Shown here: piece by piece, positions 43,697 through 54,643 of the stretch
Numbering within the stretch: position 1 is the first letter of the stretch
Layout of the letters: each line of letters opens with the position of its first letter
Source: Polyporus tsugae
Lineage: Eukaryota > Basidiomycota > Agaricomycetes > Polyporales > Polyporaceae
Direction of reading: 5' to 3'
Assembly (NCBI GenBank): GCA_024305745.1
Contig: JAHRBS010000008.1
Location: 2,108,001-2,172,000 of the forward strand
Length of the DNA stretch: 64,000 nucleotides
Notes under the pieces: generated by a model
Seen by the model: the letters and a program-made list of their open reading frames with translations, nothing else
The model's database searches: none
Told to the model about the DNA's origin: nothing
Made by a program: the position numbers and the translations under genes

Positions 43697-46600
43697 CTAA
43701 GTCTTCTTAAGAGGACCAGGGGCCTCTGCGTGCATTGAATGGAATTTTTGCACGAGTTGCGGCGCATTTGTAAGGTCCACTGCATCCTCCTAGCTGTCGT
43801 GTTCAGGGCCCCAACCCTTCCAGTATACAAGGTACTGCAGTTTCTTCCACCGCCCATACCGCTGCAACTCCAACACTTCCTCCACTTTGTACTCTTCCTC
43901 CCCCTCCACCTCAATTGCCGCTGACTCTGCCAGGTGACGACCGGGGAGTCGACTCTCCTTGTGTGGAAGCAAGAGAGAAACGTGGAATACTGGATGGATT
44001 ACAAGGTCCTTGGGAAGTCTGAGCTCGTAAGCCAGATTGTCCACCTTGCGTACAACCGGATACAGGCCAGCGTATCGATCCACCAGTTTCCGAGAGACTC
44101 CAGGAACACGGAAGTTCCTCGTGTCGAGCCACACCTTCTGGCCTTCCTTGAACTCTGGAGCATCACGGACATACCATCCATAGTACTCCTTCATCTGCTC
44201 AGCTGCTAGAGTTAAGGCCGCGGTTGCATCCTCTCATGCCTGTCGCAACTCCTCCCGGTGTTCATTAGCTGCAGGCACCGCCGTAGATAACATCGGAATG
44301 TGAAACTGGGGTTCATAGCTGTACATGAGGTAGAATGGCGAATAACCCATCGACGAGTGCTGGTGCGAGCTAAAGGCACACTCTGCAATCAGCAGCCACT
44401 TGACCCAGTCATCACGGCGCCATGAGCAGAACATACAAAGGTACGCCTCTATCTCCTGGTTCCATTGTTCCGATTGCCCATCTGTCTGCAGGTGGTAGGC
44501 TGTGGACATTGCACTTTCTATGCCGAGTCCCTTGAGTACGGCACTTTTGCTTGAGAACTGGGGCCCACGATCAGAGATGATCTTCCGTGGCAGCCCATGA
44601 AGATGAAAATGTTCTCGGATGACATTGTCAGCAGCTCCTTCTGCGTCAATCTCCTCGGTGCAAGGAATAAGATGTATCATCTTTCCATGCCAATCAGCGA
44701 TGAGCTGAAGCGTGTTGTATCCGTCCACCTCTGGGAGTCCAGTGATGAAGTCGCACGTCACAACCTGGCCCGGGCCATCAGGGATTTTGTTTGGTTGAAG
44801 AGGACCGTGCGGTTTGGTATGCAAACCCTTGCCACGGCGACAGGTGTCGCAGGTCTCAACGTAATCCTTAATGAACTTTGCTATGCCCGGCCACCAGTAG
44901 TTTTGTGTGACCAATTCCAACGTCTTTGACTGCCCAGGGTGTCCAGCAGGCAGGACGTTGTGGTGGATGCGTACAATCTCAGCACGCAGCGCGTCGTCCT
45001 TGGGGACGTAGACTTTGCCTCAGTACAGTAGCAGGTCTTGCTCACTGTTCCAGACACACTGGTTCAAGCTTGTCCAGCTTACTGAGTGCCTCCACAACCT
45101 CCTGTTTGTGTTCTCCATGCTTGCAGATACACTGAAGCAGTGCCTTCTCTGGAACCACTGATAGGTGCCCTCTCTTGGCTGCCAATACCCGGAAACAGTC
45201 TGGCTACAACAAGACTCAACCAAGATTGTCATCTGCATCTTTGTGCTGGTGGTTGGCCCATCTCGACAGTGCATCGGCCCTACTATTAGACGTCCCAGGC
45301 TTGTGCAAGATGACAAAGTTGAATCGTGACAGATAGAGAGCCCATTGTGCCTGCCTGCGTGTGAGGTTCTGTGCTGTGCGCCAATACTCAAGGTTCTTGT
45401 GGTCCGACTGGATCTCGAACATACTGGGGAGACCCTTGAGATAGTGACGCCAGGCCTGCAGGGCACGAATGATGGCGAGCATCTCCTTGTCGTAGATCTC
45501 GTAGTTGCGTTCAGCGTCGTTCATCGACTCAGAGTGAAAAGCAATGGGGTGCCATTTGCCATCTTCCCCCTCCTGAGACAGAACCGCGCCCATAGCGAAG
45601 CCAGATGCGTCGACTTTGATGCGGGTGTTGCAGTCTGGATCATAGATCATCAGGACAGGGCTTCTGGTGAAGCAACACTTGAGCTCGTCAAAGGCAGACT
45701 ACTCTTTGTCTCCCCATTGCCATGGCACATTGCCTGTGAGGTGATCCAAGGGTTTGCAGATGGCACTAAAGTCCTTTATGAACCGCCAATAGAAGTTTGT
45801 GAAACTGCGGAACTTCCATACGTCTGTGGCATTCTGAGGGACAGGCCAATCTGCGATACCCTTCACATTCACTGGGTCCATCTCTATGCAGTTCTCCGAG
45901 ATGAGTACACTGAGATATTCCACCTTGGGCTGTTCAAATTCGCACTTCTCTGACTTGCAGAACAGGTCATTCTCCTTAAGATGTGTCAGGACCTCACGTG
46001 AGACTGTCGGTGAATATGAGGATGTCATCGAGGTAGATAGTGACTTTGCTGAGTATGATGAGGTCCTTGAAGATGTCATTCATGAGCGCAGAGAATGTGC
46101 TGGGTGAATTGGCTAACCCAAAGAACATAATGTTCGGCTTGAACAGCCCCCAATTGGTCACAAAGGCAGCCTTCCATTCATCATTGGTCTTAGCTCTCAC
46201 ATTGTTATACCCCCAACAAATATCAAGCTTTGTGAAGTACTTGGCTTTCTTGAGTTGATCCATCAGATCCGATACCAACGGTAGTGGGTAACGGTTCTTA
46301 ATGGTGATCTCGTTGAGTTGCTGGTAGTCCTGGACTGGACACAGGCTACCATCCTTCTTCTTGACAAAGAAGAACGGCAACAACATCGGCGACTTCGACC
46401 CTTGAATATAGCCTTTGGCCAAGTTCTCAGCGAGAAACTTGTCAAGCTCTCCTTGTTCGCTGGGCGATAGGGGGTACACGCAGGAATGGAACATCTTTGC
46501 ATCGGGCACGAGCTCTATCGCATGGTCATAGGGTCCGTGTTCTGGCAAACATTCGGACACCTCTTTCGAGAACACATGCAAGTATTTGTGATAGTGCTTG

Positions 46601-47424
46601 GGTACAATCTCCTTGACAGGGCAGACTTCCTTCTTCTGGTACTCTTGCTCAGCGAGTTGCTGTGAATATGTGTATGTCGCTGAAGCAAACAGTTGCAGAG
46701 CACCATAAAGGCGTTGTCCATCCTCCCATGCATTGAGAAGAGACGTCTCAGTTCCATCCCACCACGGCAGGAATCCTGGCGGCCAGGGCCTATCCTCCTC
46801 CTTCTCCTCAGTCATCACAGCTGCACACACCCTTCCAGCCTTCCTAACCTTCTTTGCCCATCAAGGACTATGGCGCGCCATAAGCCATACCTCCGTATCA
46901 CATGCTTTGGTCTCGACAGGTTCAGAGGTTCTCTGGTTAGCCGGGCATGTCTCTGGACATCTCAACAGGCGCAGTGAGCCGCGTTCCCAGTCTACTTCAG
47001 GGTTGTGCTCGCGTAGCCAGTCCAGGCCGATGATGACATCCTCTTCTCCTATATCCGTCACTACAAAGACCACCTTCTCCCTGTGGTCTCTGATTGCCAT
47101 ATCCAACACGGCAACCTCTGTGATCGTACCATCACGGTTTTCTGAACTGTCGATGTTGTACAGAGGAATTGGCCTTGCCAACTTCCTCGTTGTAACCCTA
47201 TTCTGTTCTACGAATCGTCTATGTAGGAACTTAGTAGTAGGACCACTATCTACCATAGCTACAATGTCCTTATGTCGCTGCTTGCCAATTAACCATACCG
47301 GTATATGAAAGTGTTGACCATCATGATTTACTTCATATACAAACAACGAACCCAGTACAGAAAGTCGACTATTACTACAAGAACCAGCATGCGCAGCGTC
47401 CAATGTGGTTCTAATCAAAAACCC
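43697..47424 (-). pseudogene. Element A4 Pol
   Basis: Same domain order as A1. Protease reads MVDSGPTTKF (A to P next to the catalytic DSG). RT YLDD is intact. RNase H and integrase are recognisable; relative to A1 three codons are lost after GPQFSSK in the integrase core (near 44540). The chromodomain frame is cut by a TAG at EHDS (about 43793). A stop after RHSP (46861) and the break after IFTDSLT (near 45994) match those of A1 and A5. It cannot make a full Gag-Pol. Confidence 0.88.
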
Positions 47425-48251
47425 TCTTTCTTATCAACCACTGTAAGGGCGGCAATCTTCTCCTCCATTGCCTTGAGCTGGGCCTTGAGTGTCGTGAGCT
47501 CGTCGGTACTGGATGAGGAAGAAGAGGCAGCCCGTTGGCCCTTGACCTTGGGTTTTGGGCAGCGGAACACAGGATGTCCTTTCTCACCGCAGTTCCAGCA
47601 CTCTCCATCGAACTTCTTCTTGCCCGAACCGGAGGCGGCTGCCTTTTCGCCCTTCTTCTTCCATCCAAATTGCTTCGGCCGTTCCTCCTCGTGAACGGCA
47701 AGTTGCTGGTCCATCTGCAGCGCGACTTTCTGGATCTTGGCAAGGTCCGAGATGTCGTGCGCTGTGGTCGCAAAGGCGTCCTTGATCTTGTAAGGGAGTG
47801 CCGTGCGGTACCGCTCGCGCTTGTCCGCGTCACCGAACCTGGTGCGAGCAGCGATGGCATTGAACTGACTGGTATAGTCCTTGACAGTGCCAAGCCAATG
47901 CGAAGCCTTGCAGAGTTTGGTGAGTTCTGCGACGGCTGCTTCCTTGTCGTTTGCAGCGCAGAAGTGCACCTTGAATGACCCCTCAAAGGCCGCAAAGTCC
48001 GACCACGCAACATTGCCGCTGGCCACTGTGACAATGTATGGGCCGGCCCACTCAGCAGTGCCACTGGTCAACTTGTTGAGGATCGTGATCCAGCGGATCT
48101 CGTGCGCGACACCTTGCGCTTCGAGAAGGTTGTAGTAGATGTGGGCATTAGCTACAAAGTGAAGCCCTTCCTGCATGAGCTTTCCATCATACTCATGAGG
48201 GGTGACTTGGGAGAGGAGTTTGGAGACATCAAAGGGGGTGGGTGTGGCCAT
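47415..48251 (-). CDS. Element A4 Gag
   Basis: ATG 48251 (MATPTPFDVSKLL), 278 residues, uninterrupted. It has a CCHC knuckle (CWNCGEKGHPVFRC) and a C-terminal coiled coil. Residues are identical to A5 Gag by eye and differ at scattered positions from A1 Gag. The GGGTTTT heptamer (47418-47424) is intact. An upstream in-frame extension is closed by a TAG where A1 has CAG. Confidence 0.85.
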   Translation of the reverse strand: MATPTPFDVSKLLSQVTPHEYDGKLMQEGLHFVANAHIYYNLLEAQGVAHEIRWITILNKLTSGTAEWAGPYIVTVASGNVAWSDFAAFEGSFKVHFCAANDKEAAVAELTKLCKASHWLGTVKDYTSQFNAIAARTRFGDADKRERYRTALPYKIKDAFATTAHDISDLAKIQKVALQMDQQLAVHEEERPKQFGWKKKGEKAAASGSGKKKFDGECWNCGEKGHPVFRCPKPKVKGQRAASSSSSSTDELTTLKAQLKAMEEKIAALTVVDKKEGF

Positions 48252-49293
48252 GGTGGGAGCAGGTGACAGTGCTCGCAATGAGGGCGAAGCGGAAGAGAAC
48301 GATGAGGGTGGTGAGGATGGAGGTGTCAGGGTGTTGAGAACTACGGTTTCTCGTTTGGGTTCCTCCTCGACTGCAGGGTTTGAGTCCTCTTGCTCGGGTT
48401 CTGCTTCAACCTTGGGTAGTGCTGAGGTTGAAGCAATGGGGGAATTGGAGGTGCGGGATGCGAGCCGTTGTCTAACGAGCTCGGCAGTGGTCTAGAGGGT
48501 TAGTCCTCCAAGACGAGGGGATGCAGACAGAGTCCCAGTGGGGGTCGGCTTGCGACTTTGGGGCTGAGAGGTTGGACGCGAGGTAGGGCGGGACGCAGGA
48601 CGAGATGCAGGGTTACTAGTTGCAACTGCTGCCGCTTGGCAAAGAGGCGGACGTTTGGGGTCACGAAATGCAGGTGTAGGGGGTCTGGCAATGTGTGCAA
48701 GGATAAGGGCTGGTTGGTCTTTGGTAGTGATGAGTCGAGGTGCGAGACCTTTGACTGCCTCAGGAATAGGTCTCCAAGTACGACTCTGGTGTGGGCATGG
48801 TTGTGTTACACAGACAGACCACCATTTCTTGTCCTTATCCCAGTACTCGTCCTGGACTTCAAAGGGGTGAAAGGCATGCGCAAACTCTTTGCAAGCCAGG
48901 ATGAAGTGTCTCGCTTCCTATCCAGGAACAATGGACGGCTGGTGCACAACCCAACACTGTCTGCTCAGCCTCCTCGGCCTATTGCTGTGTCTTAACCTCA
49001 AGGGACACAAGCCCAGGGGTGTCCTGCCTTGGCTTTGTTTTGCCGCCTTTCTCTAGCCTCCCACACTGTAAGGCGGACCACTTCTGTCAGTGCTGGGGTC
49101 TCGGGTTAGGAGCTTTCTGCGCACTGTACCACTGAAAGTGGCAAGCCTCGAGTTGAATCAAGACCACGTCCGATGGTGTGACTAGAGCGCGCACTACGCT
49201 AGGCCAACACAGAGGATCAAGAGTGCGTACCGTACGAGGGGAAAGGGGAAAGGGTGTGGGTACGCTGGTGCTTGTGAAGTAGTTTCAACCTAA

Positions 49294-49739
49294 TGTTATG
49301 ACTGGCCATCAAGTAAGGACCAGGGAGACTTACGAGACAAGCAAGGGCATCAACAAGCACTTGTGCAGCAAGAGTGGAGCAAGGCTCAACGGTCAGGGCT
49401 GGAGACAAGATGTATTGAGTAAGTAGATGTCTACCAGCGAAATACAGCGAGGCTTACCTGGAGACAAGAGGTCAAAACTGAGGTCTCCAGGCAGCAAAGT
49501 ACAGGTCCTTATATACGTATAGAGGACAATGAGAATCCGGGGACAATAGGTAACTATGGACACGGATGAACAATGGGAATAGAACAATAGCGACAATGGA
49601 CAATAAGGAGCTATTGTGCTGAGGAACAAAGGATGAGATACAATGCAACGGAGAACAATAAGTACGACATGAGAAGTAGATTGTCCGGAAAAGGAAAATA
49701 AGGTGCTGGTAGCAGATGCCAAATGGAACATTCATGACA
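49294..49739 (-). repeat. 5' LTR of A4
   Basis: 446 bp, standard form, mirror of 52319-52764 with only an occasional difference. The TATA core TATATAAGG lies near 49510 on the minus strand. Confidence 0.9.
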
Positions 49740-49927
49740 GCAATAATCCTGAGACCTTAAAAAAATAAAAAAACAAAAAGCAGCTATGTCACTTCAACAA
49801 TCACTTCAACAATGTATAGAAGTGCACTTACAGCATGCATATGTCCGACACAACAGAGCAGTGATAAGAAAAGATCACAAAACTTAGCACTGCCACCTTT
49901 CATTTCAATCTAATAGAAGTAACAAAT

Positions 49928-49945
49928 CCTAACCCTAACCCTAAA
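49928..49945. repeat. Short telomere-like repeat
   Basis: CCTAACCCTAACCCTAAA, just under three TTAGGG units. Too short to mean much alone. Confidence 0.4.
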
Positions 49946-50106
49946 GCTGTGCTGATGGAGTAAGTAATTTTGTAGTCCAGTGTCTAAATTGTTGTAGTGA
50001 AAGCCTTTCTGAGTCTGAAATTTATTCCCACAGTACTAATAAGTGTGATATGGATTTGGCAGGTGCACCTCATTATAAACAATTGATTTCATGCCTCATC
50101 AATTGT

Positions 50107-50265
50107 AACCGAGTCACTAAGTAAGAGTATGGTGAATCTCTATGAGAAATCAGAATCTACGAATGTGGGAAATACTAGATGATAGGGTACAGCATGTAGT
50201 ATGTATAGTACAAAGCAAGACTTGGCATGGTCATAGGGACGTGCACTATATTCCCGACTTCAACA
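50107..50265 (-). repeat. Fragment of LTR F
   Basis: Matches 25410-25570 (GAGTCA..AAGTAAG, GTAGTATGTAT, ending CTTCAACA). About 159 bp; the rest of the LTR is missing. Confidence 0.7.
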
Positions 50266-50431
50266 AACATGCACTTCAATAATTGTGTTGTGTGCAGATA
50301 TGGTGGCCTCCTTCATTCGCTGCACAAATGTCTGCACATCCTGATATTCGGATTTGGATGCCCAGATGAGGCTGTGCAGCACCTGGCTGTAATTCATAAA
50401 AAATGATGAGAACCCTGTTGTTTCTGATCAC

Positions 50432-51686
50432 ATGGTATTCATTGTGAGCTCAGTTGTGGGCAAGTGCTGGATACAGTCTTTGTCGGACACCCCCTTCTAT
50501 CCCTCGTACCACCACCATCCGGTGGGCACCTACATCCTTTACGCTGCCTCTACCTACGTAGCGAGTACAGTACATCAGGGGTCCTACACCCTTCCAATTC
50601 CTGGTCCCTGGGAGACCAAAATGCATCCAAGCACTACCCGGGCGGGGACTGGGGGGTCAAGCGGTGTGCACCACATGCGCAGCACGCCCCCCTTGTACCT
50701 ACCCCCCACACACCTGCCAGCGGACTTCCCAGCTCGTCTGGAGATGGCTGCCTTCACCCACTACACATACATCGAGAGCGAGCTGCCTTACAGGCCTCGC
50801 TCTCGAGCACACATCACCATGCTGGCGCATCTTGCGCTCGTCATGCTGGACAACAACTGGACGTCCTTCCCCGCTCTGGGGGAGAGCATCAGTCGTGACA
50901 GTCCCCCCTTTCAATCCATTATCGATCTCATCGATTGTATCACACGCAACATTGGTTCGCCCTTCCTCCCAATGGAGAGCGCGTTCTGGCTTCCCCCTTC
51001 ACTCTTTGCTGAGGTCCCCATCCTCGTGGCGATTCACAATTCACACGATGAAATGTGTGAGAACATCCTGATGCATTTCCAGGGCGCCCACGCGTTTCTC
51101 TGCCATTTCTCCGGCCTTATGGAGAAAGATCACACACGAGATGATTGGGAAATTCCCGAAGTGATTGCGGTCAGCACCAATGTGCTCGCGGCCAGATTGC
51201 TATCTCAAACACACCCGCGGGATGAAGTTTACCTCCCTGCTGACTCAGCATCAAACCGAGTCATCTGGACCCCCTTTTGGGAGCGGTTCAGTGACTCACA
51301 CTCATACAGCCAAATCTTGGAGATCGCCAACTGGAATGCCCATGTCTACGACATGCTGGCGATTGAGGCAGGTGATAGATAATCCAAGAGACATCCTCAA
51401 CAGCTGGCAGCTGTGGCCGAGTGTCCATGCCGACCTCAGCCCGCCTTGCTGGCTCACGGAACACCGGCTTCGGGCTGCGGTTCCAGACCACCTTGAGTCT
51501 GAGCGCTATGCGTACAGACTCACTTCTTTCACATGTCCGTTCCACAGCGACTTCGTGGTTTGGCAGTACTATTACATGCTCGTGCCCTGCAAACGCAAAG
51601 GCCGAGTCCGCACACACTGCCGCCGGCGTGGCACCCCAGTTGTGCACCCAGAAGGCCCACCCCCCAACCGCGCGATCGGCTGCTAG
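50432..51686 (+). pseudogene. Unrecognised ORF in the spacer between A4 and A5
   Basis: Frame from ATG 50432 to 51382 (316 residues). A second ATG at 50621 (MHPSTTRAGTGGSSG) may be the better start. Residues after it look like folded protein (MLAHLALVMLDNNWTSF, PPFQSIIDLIDCI, FLPMESAFWLPPSLF). Near 51365-51400 the likely frame shifts by one and continues as RDILNSWQLWPSVHADL and DFVVWQYYYMLVPCKRK to 51686. No domain is recognised. It could be a host gene fragment or an accessory ORF of another element. Confidence 0.45.
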
Positions 51687-51818
51687 CTCCCTGAGTGGCT
51701 GGTCGCGCTCGATCCGGACAAACCACCGCCGTCGGTGCTGTCCCCTTGAGCCCCTCCCTGCACGCCGCCGCCTTGTGCCGCAGCATGCAATCCTCCATCT
51801 GCAGACATCACACCCTGC

Positions 51819-52115
51819 ATGCATCCTCCATTAGATCGCAGCACGTCAATTGTCGACACAAATCACACGGACACCACGCCCTGCACGCTCCCACCGATGG
51901 AGCGCAGCGCGCTGATCGCCCATATTGAACAACACCTGCGCCCCCTCATGCAGGTTCACCCTCACACGCGCGGATCCACGGTGGGTAGAACAAAGAGAAA
52001 TTGTCCCCACCTGCAGATGCCTGCTATAGACGTAGCCCAGGCGGATGAGCTGGCGGGCCCCGGGTCTGACGCGGAGGCTCCTCCTCCAGGAACACGATCG
52101 TCGGGCCGGCGGTAA
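51819..52115 (+). CDS. Small unrecognised ORF in the spacer
   Basis: GC-rich frame of up to 98 residues; the usable ATG is at 51897 (MERSALIAHIEQHLRPLMQ). It is followed by an A/T-rich tract (52279-52310) before A5. It may be the tail of the preceding ORF after another frameshift. Weak call. Confidence 0.25.
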   Translation: MHPPLDRSTSIVDTNHTDTTPCTLPPMERSALIAHIEQHLRPLMQVHPHTRGSTVGRTKRNCPHLQMPAIDVAQADELAGPGSDAEAPPPGTRSSGRR

Positions 52116-52318
52116 GATGGAAAATTACCGAGTGGCCCTCCCTACCACTCCTGGCCTTTGGCCGTGGTCCTACCTGTGCACAAGCACATCACGTCAACCA
52201 AACGTAGGATACCGGGAGACGCGCTGCTGTAGTTACATAAGCTCCTCATGTATTACAGTGCTGCCGACATCCTGAGATTTAAAAAAAATTTAAAAAAAAT
52301 TAAAAAAAAGACAGTCTT

Positions 52319-52764
52319 TGTCATGAACGTTCCATTTGGCATCTGCTACCAGCACCTTATTTTCCTTTTCCGGACAATCTACTTCTCATGTCGTACTTAT
52401 TGTTCTCCGTTGCATTGTATCTCATCCTTTGTTCCTCAGCACAATAGCTCCTTATTGTCCATTGTCGCTATTGTTCTATTCCCATTGTTCATCCGTGTCC
52501 ATAGTTACCTATTGTCCCCGGATTCTCATTGTCCTCTATACGTATATAAGGACCTGTACTTTGCTGCCTGGAGACCTCAGTTTTGACCTCTTGTCTCCAG
52601 GTAAGCCTCGCTGTATTTCGCTGGTAGACATCTACTTACTCAATACATCTTGTCTCCAGCCCTGACCGTTGAGCCTTGCTCCACTCTTGCTGCACAAGTG
52701 CTTGTTGATGCCCTTGCTTGTCTCGTAAGTCTCCCTGGTCCTTACTTGATGGCCAGTCATAACA
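52319..52764 (+). repeat. 5' LTR of A5
   Basis: 446 bp, TGTCATGAAC to CAGTCATAACA, TATATAAGG near 52542. The internal sequence starts TTAGGTTGAAAC rather than a TGG primer site. Confidence 0.9.
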
Positions 52765-53143
52765 TTAGGTTGAAACTACTTCACAAGCACCAGCGTACCC
52801 ACACCCTTTCCCCTTTCCCCTCGTACGGTACGCACTCTTGATCCTCTGTGTTGGCCTAGCGTAGTGCGCGCTCTAGTCACACCATCGGACGTGGTCTTGA
52901 TTCAACTCGAGGCTTGCCACTTTCAGTGGTACAGTGCGCAGAAAGCTCCTAACCCGAGACCCCAGCACTGACAGAAGTGGTCCGCCTTACAGTGTGGGAG
53001 GCTAGAGAAAGGCGGCAAAACAAAGCCAAGGCAGGACACCCCTGGGCTTGTGTCCCTTGAGGTTAAGACACAGCAATAGGCCGAGGAGGCTGAGCAGACA
53101 GTGTTGGGTTGTGCACCAGCCGTCCATTGTTCCTGGATAGGAA

Positions 53144-53806
53144 GCGAGACACTTCATCCTGGCTTGCAAAGAGTTTGCGCATGCCTTTCACCCCTTTGAA
53201 GTCCAGGACGAGTACTGGGATAAGGACAAGAAATGGTGGTCTGTCTGTGTAACACAACCATGCCCACACCAGAGTCGTACTTGGAGACCTATTCCTGAGG
53301 CAGTCAAAGGTCTCGCACCTCGACTCATCACTACCAAAGACCAACCAGCCCTTATCCTTGCACACATTGCCAGACCCCCTACACCTGCATTTCGTGACCC
53401 CAAACGTCCGCCTCTTTGCCAAGCGGCAGCAGTTGCAACTAGTAACCCTGCATCTCGTCCTGCGTCCCGCCCTACCTCGCGTCCAACCTCTCAGCCCCAA
53501 AGTCGCAAGCCGACCCCCACTGGGACTCTGTCTGCATCCCCTCGTCTTGGAGGACTAACCCTCTAGACCACTGCCGAGCTCGTTAGACAACGGCTCGCAT
53601 CCCGCACCTCCAATTCCCCCATTGCTTCAACCTCAGCACTACCCAAGGTTGAAGCAGAACCCGAGCAAGAGGACTCAAACCCTGCAGTCGAGGAGGAACC
53701 CAAACGAGAAACCGTAGTTCTCAACACCCTGACACCTCCATCCTCACCACCCTCATCGTTCTCTTCCGCTTCGCCCTCATTGCGAGCACTGTCACCTGCT
53801 CCCACC
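53144..53806 (+). pseudogene. In-frame N-terminal extension of element A Gag (A5)
   Basis: The Gag frame is open upstream of ATG 53807 back to 53144 except for one TAG (about 53564; CAG in A1). It encodes ACKEFAHAFHPFEVQ, a YWDKDKKWWSV motif, then a Ser/Arg/Pro-rich linker. A2 keeps a related Trp motif, so this part was probably translated, from an upstream start I cannot place; GGATAG at 53136-53141 could be a splice acceptor. Confidence 0.45.
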
Positions 53807-54643
53807 ATGGCCACACCCACCCCCTTTGATGTCTCCAAACTCCTCTCCCAAGTCACCCCTCATGAGTATGATGGAAAGCTCATGCAGGAAGGGCTTCACT
53901 TTGTAGCTAATGCCCACATCTACTACAACCTTCTCGAAGCGCAAGGTGTCGCGCACGAGATCCGCTGGATCACGATCCTCAACAAGTTGACCAGTGGCAC
54001 TGCTGAGTGGGCCGGCCCATACATTGTCACAGTGGCCAGCGGCAATGTTGCGTGGTCGGACTTTGCGGCCTTTGAGGGGTCATTCAAGGTGCACTTCTGC
54101 GCTGCAAACGACAAGGAAGCAGCCGTCGCAGAACTCACCAAACTCTGCAAGGCTTCGCATTGGCTTGGCACTGTCAAGGACTATACCAGTCAGTTCAATG
54201 CCATCGCTGCTCGCACCAGGTTCGGTGACGCGGACAAGCGCGAGCGGTACCGCACGGCACTCCCTTACAAGATCAAGGACGCCTTTGCGACCACAGCGCA
54301 CGACATCTCGGACCTTGCCAAGATCCAGAAAGTCGCGCTGCAGATGGACCAGCAACTTGCCGTTCACGAGGAGGAACGGCCGAAGCAATTTGGATGGAAG
54401 AAGAAGGGCGAAAAGGCAGCCGCCTCCGGTTCGGGCAAGAAGAAGTTCGATGGAGAGTGCTGGAACTGCGGTGAGAAAGGACATCCTGTGTTCCGCTGCC
54501 CAAAACCCAAGGTCAAGGGCCAACGGGCTGCCTCTTCTTCCTCATCCAGTACCGACGAGCTCACGACACTCAAGGCCCAGCTCAAGGCAATGGAGGAGAA
54601 GATTGCCGCCCTTACAGTGGTTGATAAGAAAGAGGGTTTTTGA
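53807..54643 (+). CDS. Element A5 Gag
   Basis: CACCATGG start, 278 residues, CCHC knuckle CWNCGEKGHPVFRC near residue 220, and the slippery GGGTTTT (54634-54640) followed by TGA. The sequence matches A4 Gag. Uninterrupted, so this copy could still make particles. Confidence 0.85.
   Translation: MATPTPFDVSKLLSQVTPHEYDGKLMQEGLHFVANAHIYYNLLEAQGVAHEIRWITILNKLTSGTAEWAGPYIVTVASGNVAWSDFAAFEGSFKVHFCAANDKEAAVAELTKLCKASHWLGTVKDYTSQFNAIAARTRFGDADKRERYRTALPYKIKDAFATTAHDISDLAKIQKVALQMDQQLAVHEEERPKQFGWKKKGEKAAASGSGKKKFDGECWNCGEKGHPVFRCPKPKVKGQRAASSSSSSTDELTTLKAQLKAMEEKIAALTVVDKKEGF

Larger units (their letters stand above)
43045..49739 (-). mobile_element. Ty3/gypsy chromovirus A, copy A4, complete
   Basis: 6.7 kb with both LTRs, polypurine tract, gag and pol. 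The 3' LTR (43045-43665) is 621 bp because of the 186-bp segment; the 5' LTR (49294-49739) is 446 bp. Outer flanks are CACAG and GCAAT, so no target duplication: one side has been rearranged. The half nearest 49739 is mirrored by A5. Confidence 0.92.

Noticed and set aside
48558..48995. 145-residue plus-strand frame repeated at 20184 and 53063
   Set aside because: Antisense shadow of the conserved element A leader; conserved because the element is.
43045..49739. Target duplication for A4
   Set aside because: Flanks CACAG and GCAAT do not match; I did not force a shorter one.
49928..49945. Interstitial telomere repeat
   Set aside because: Fewer than three units, no larger array and no sign of a chromosome fusion nearby.
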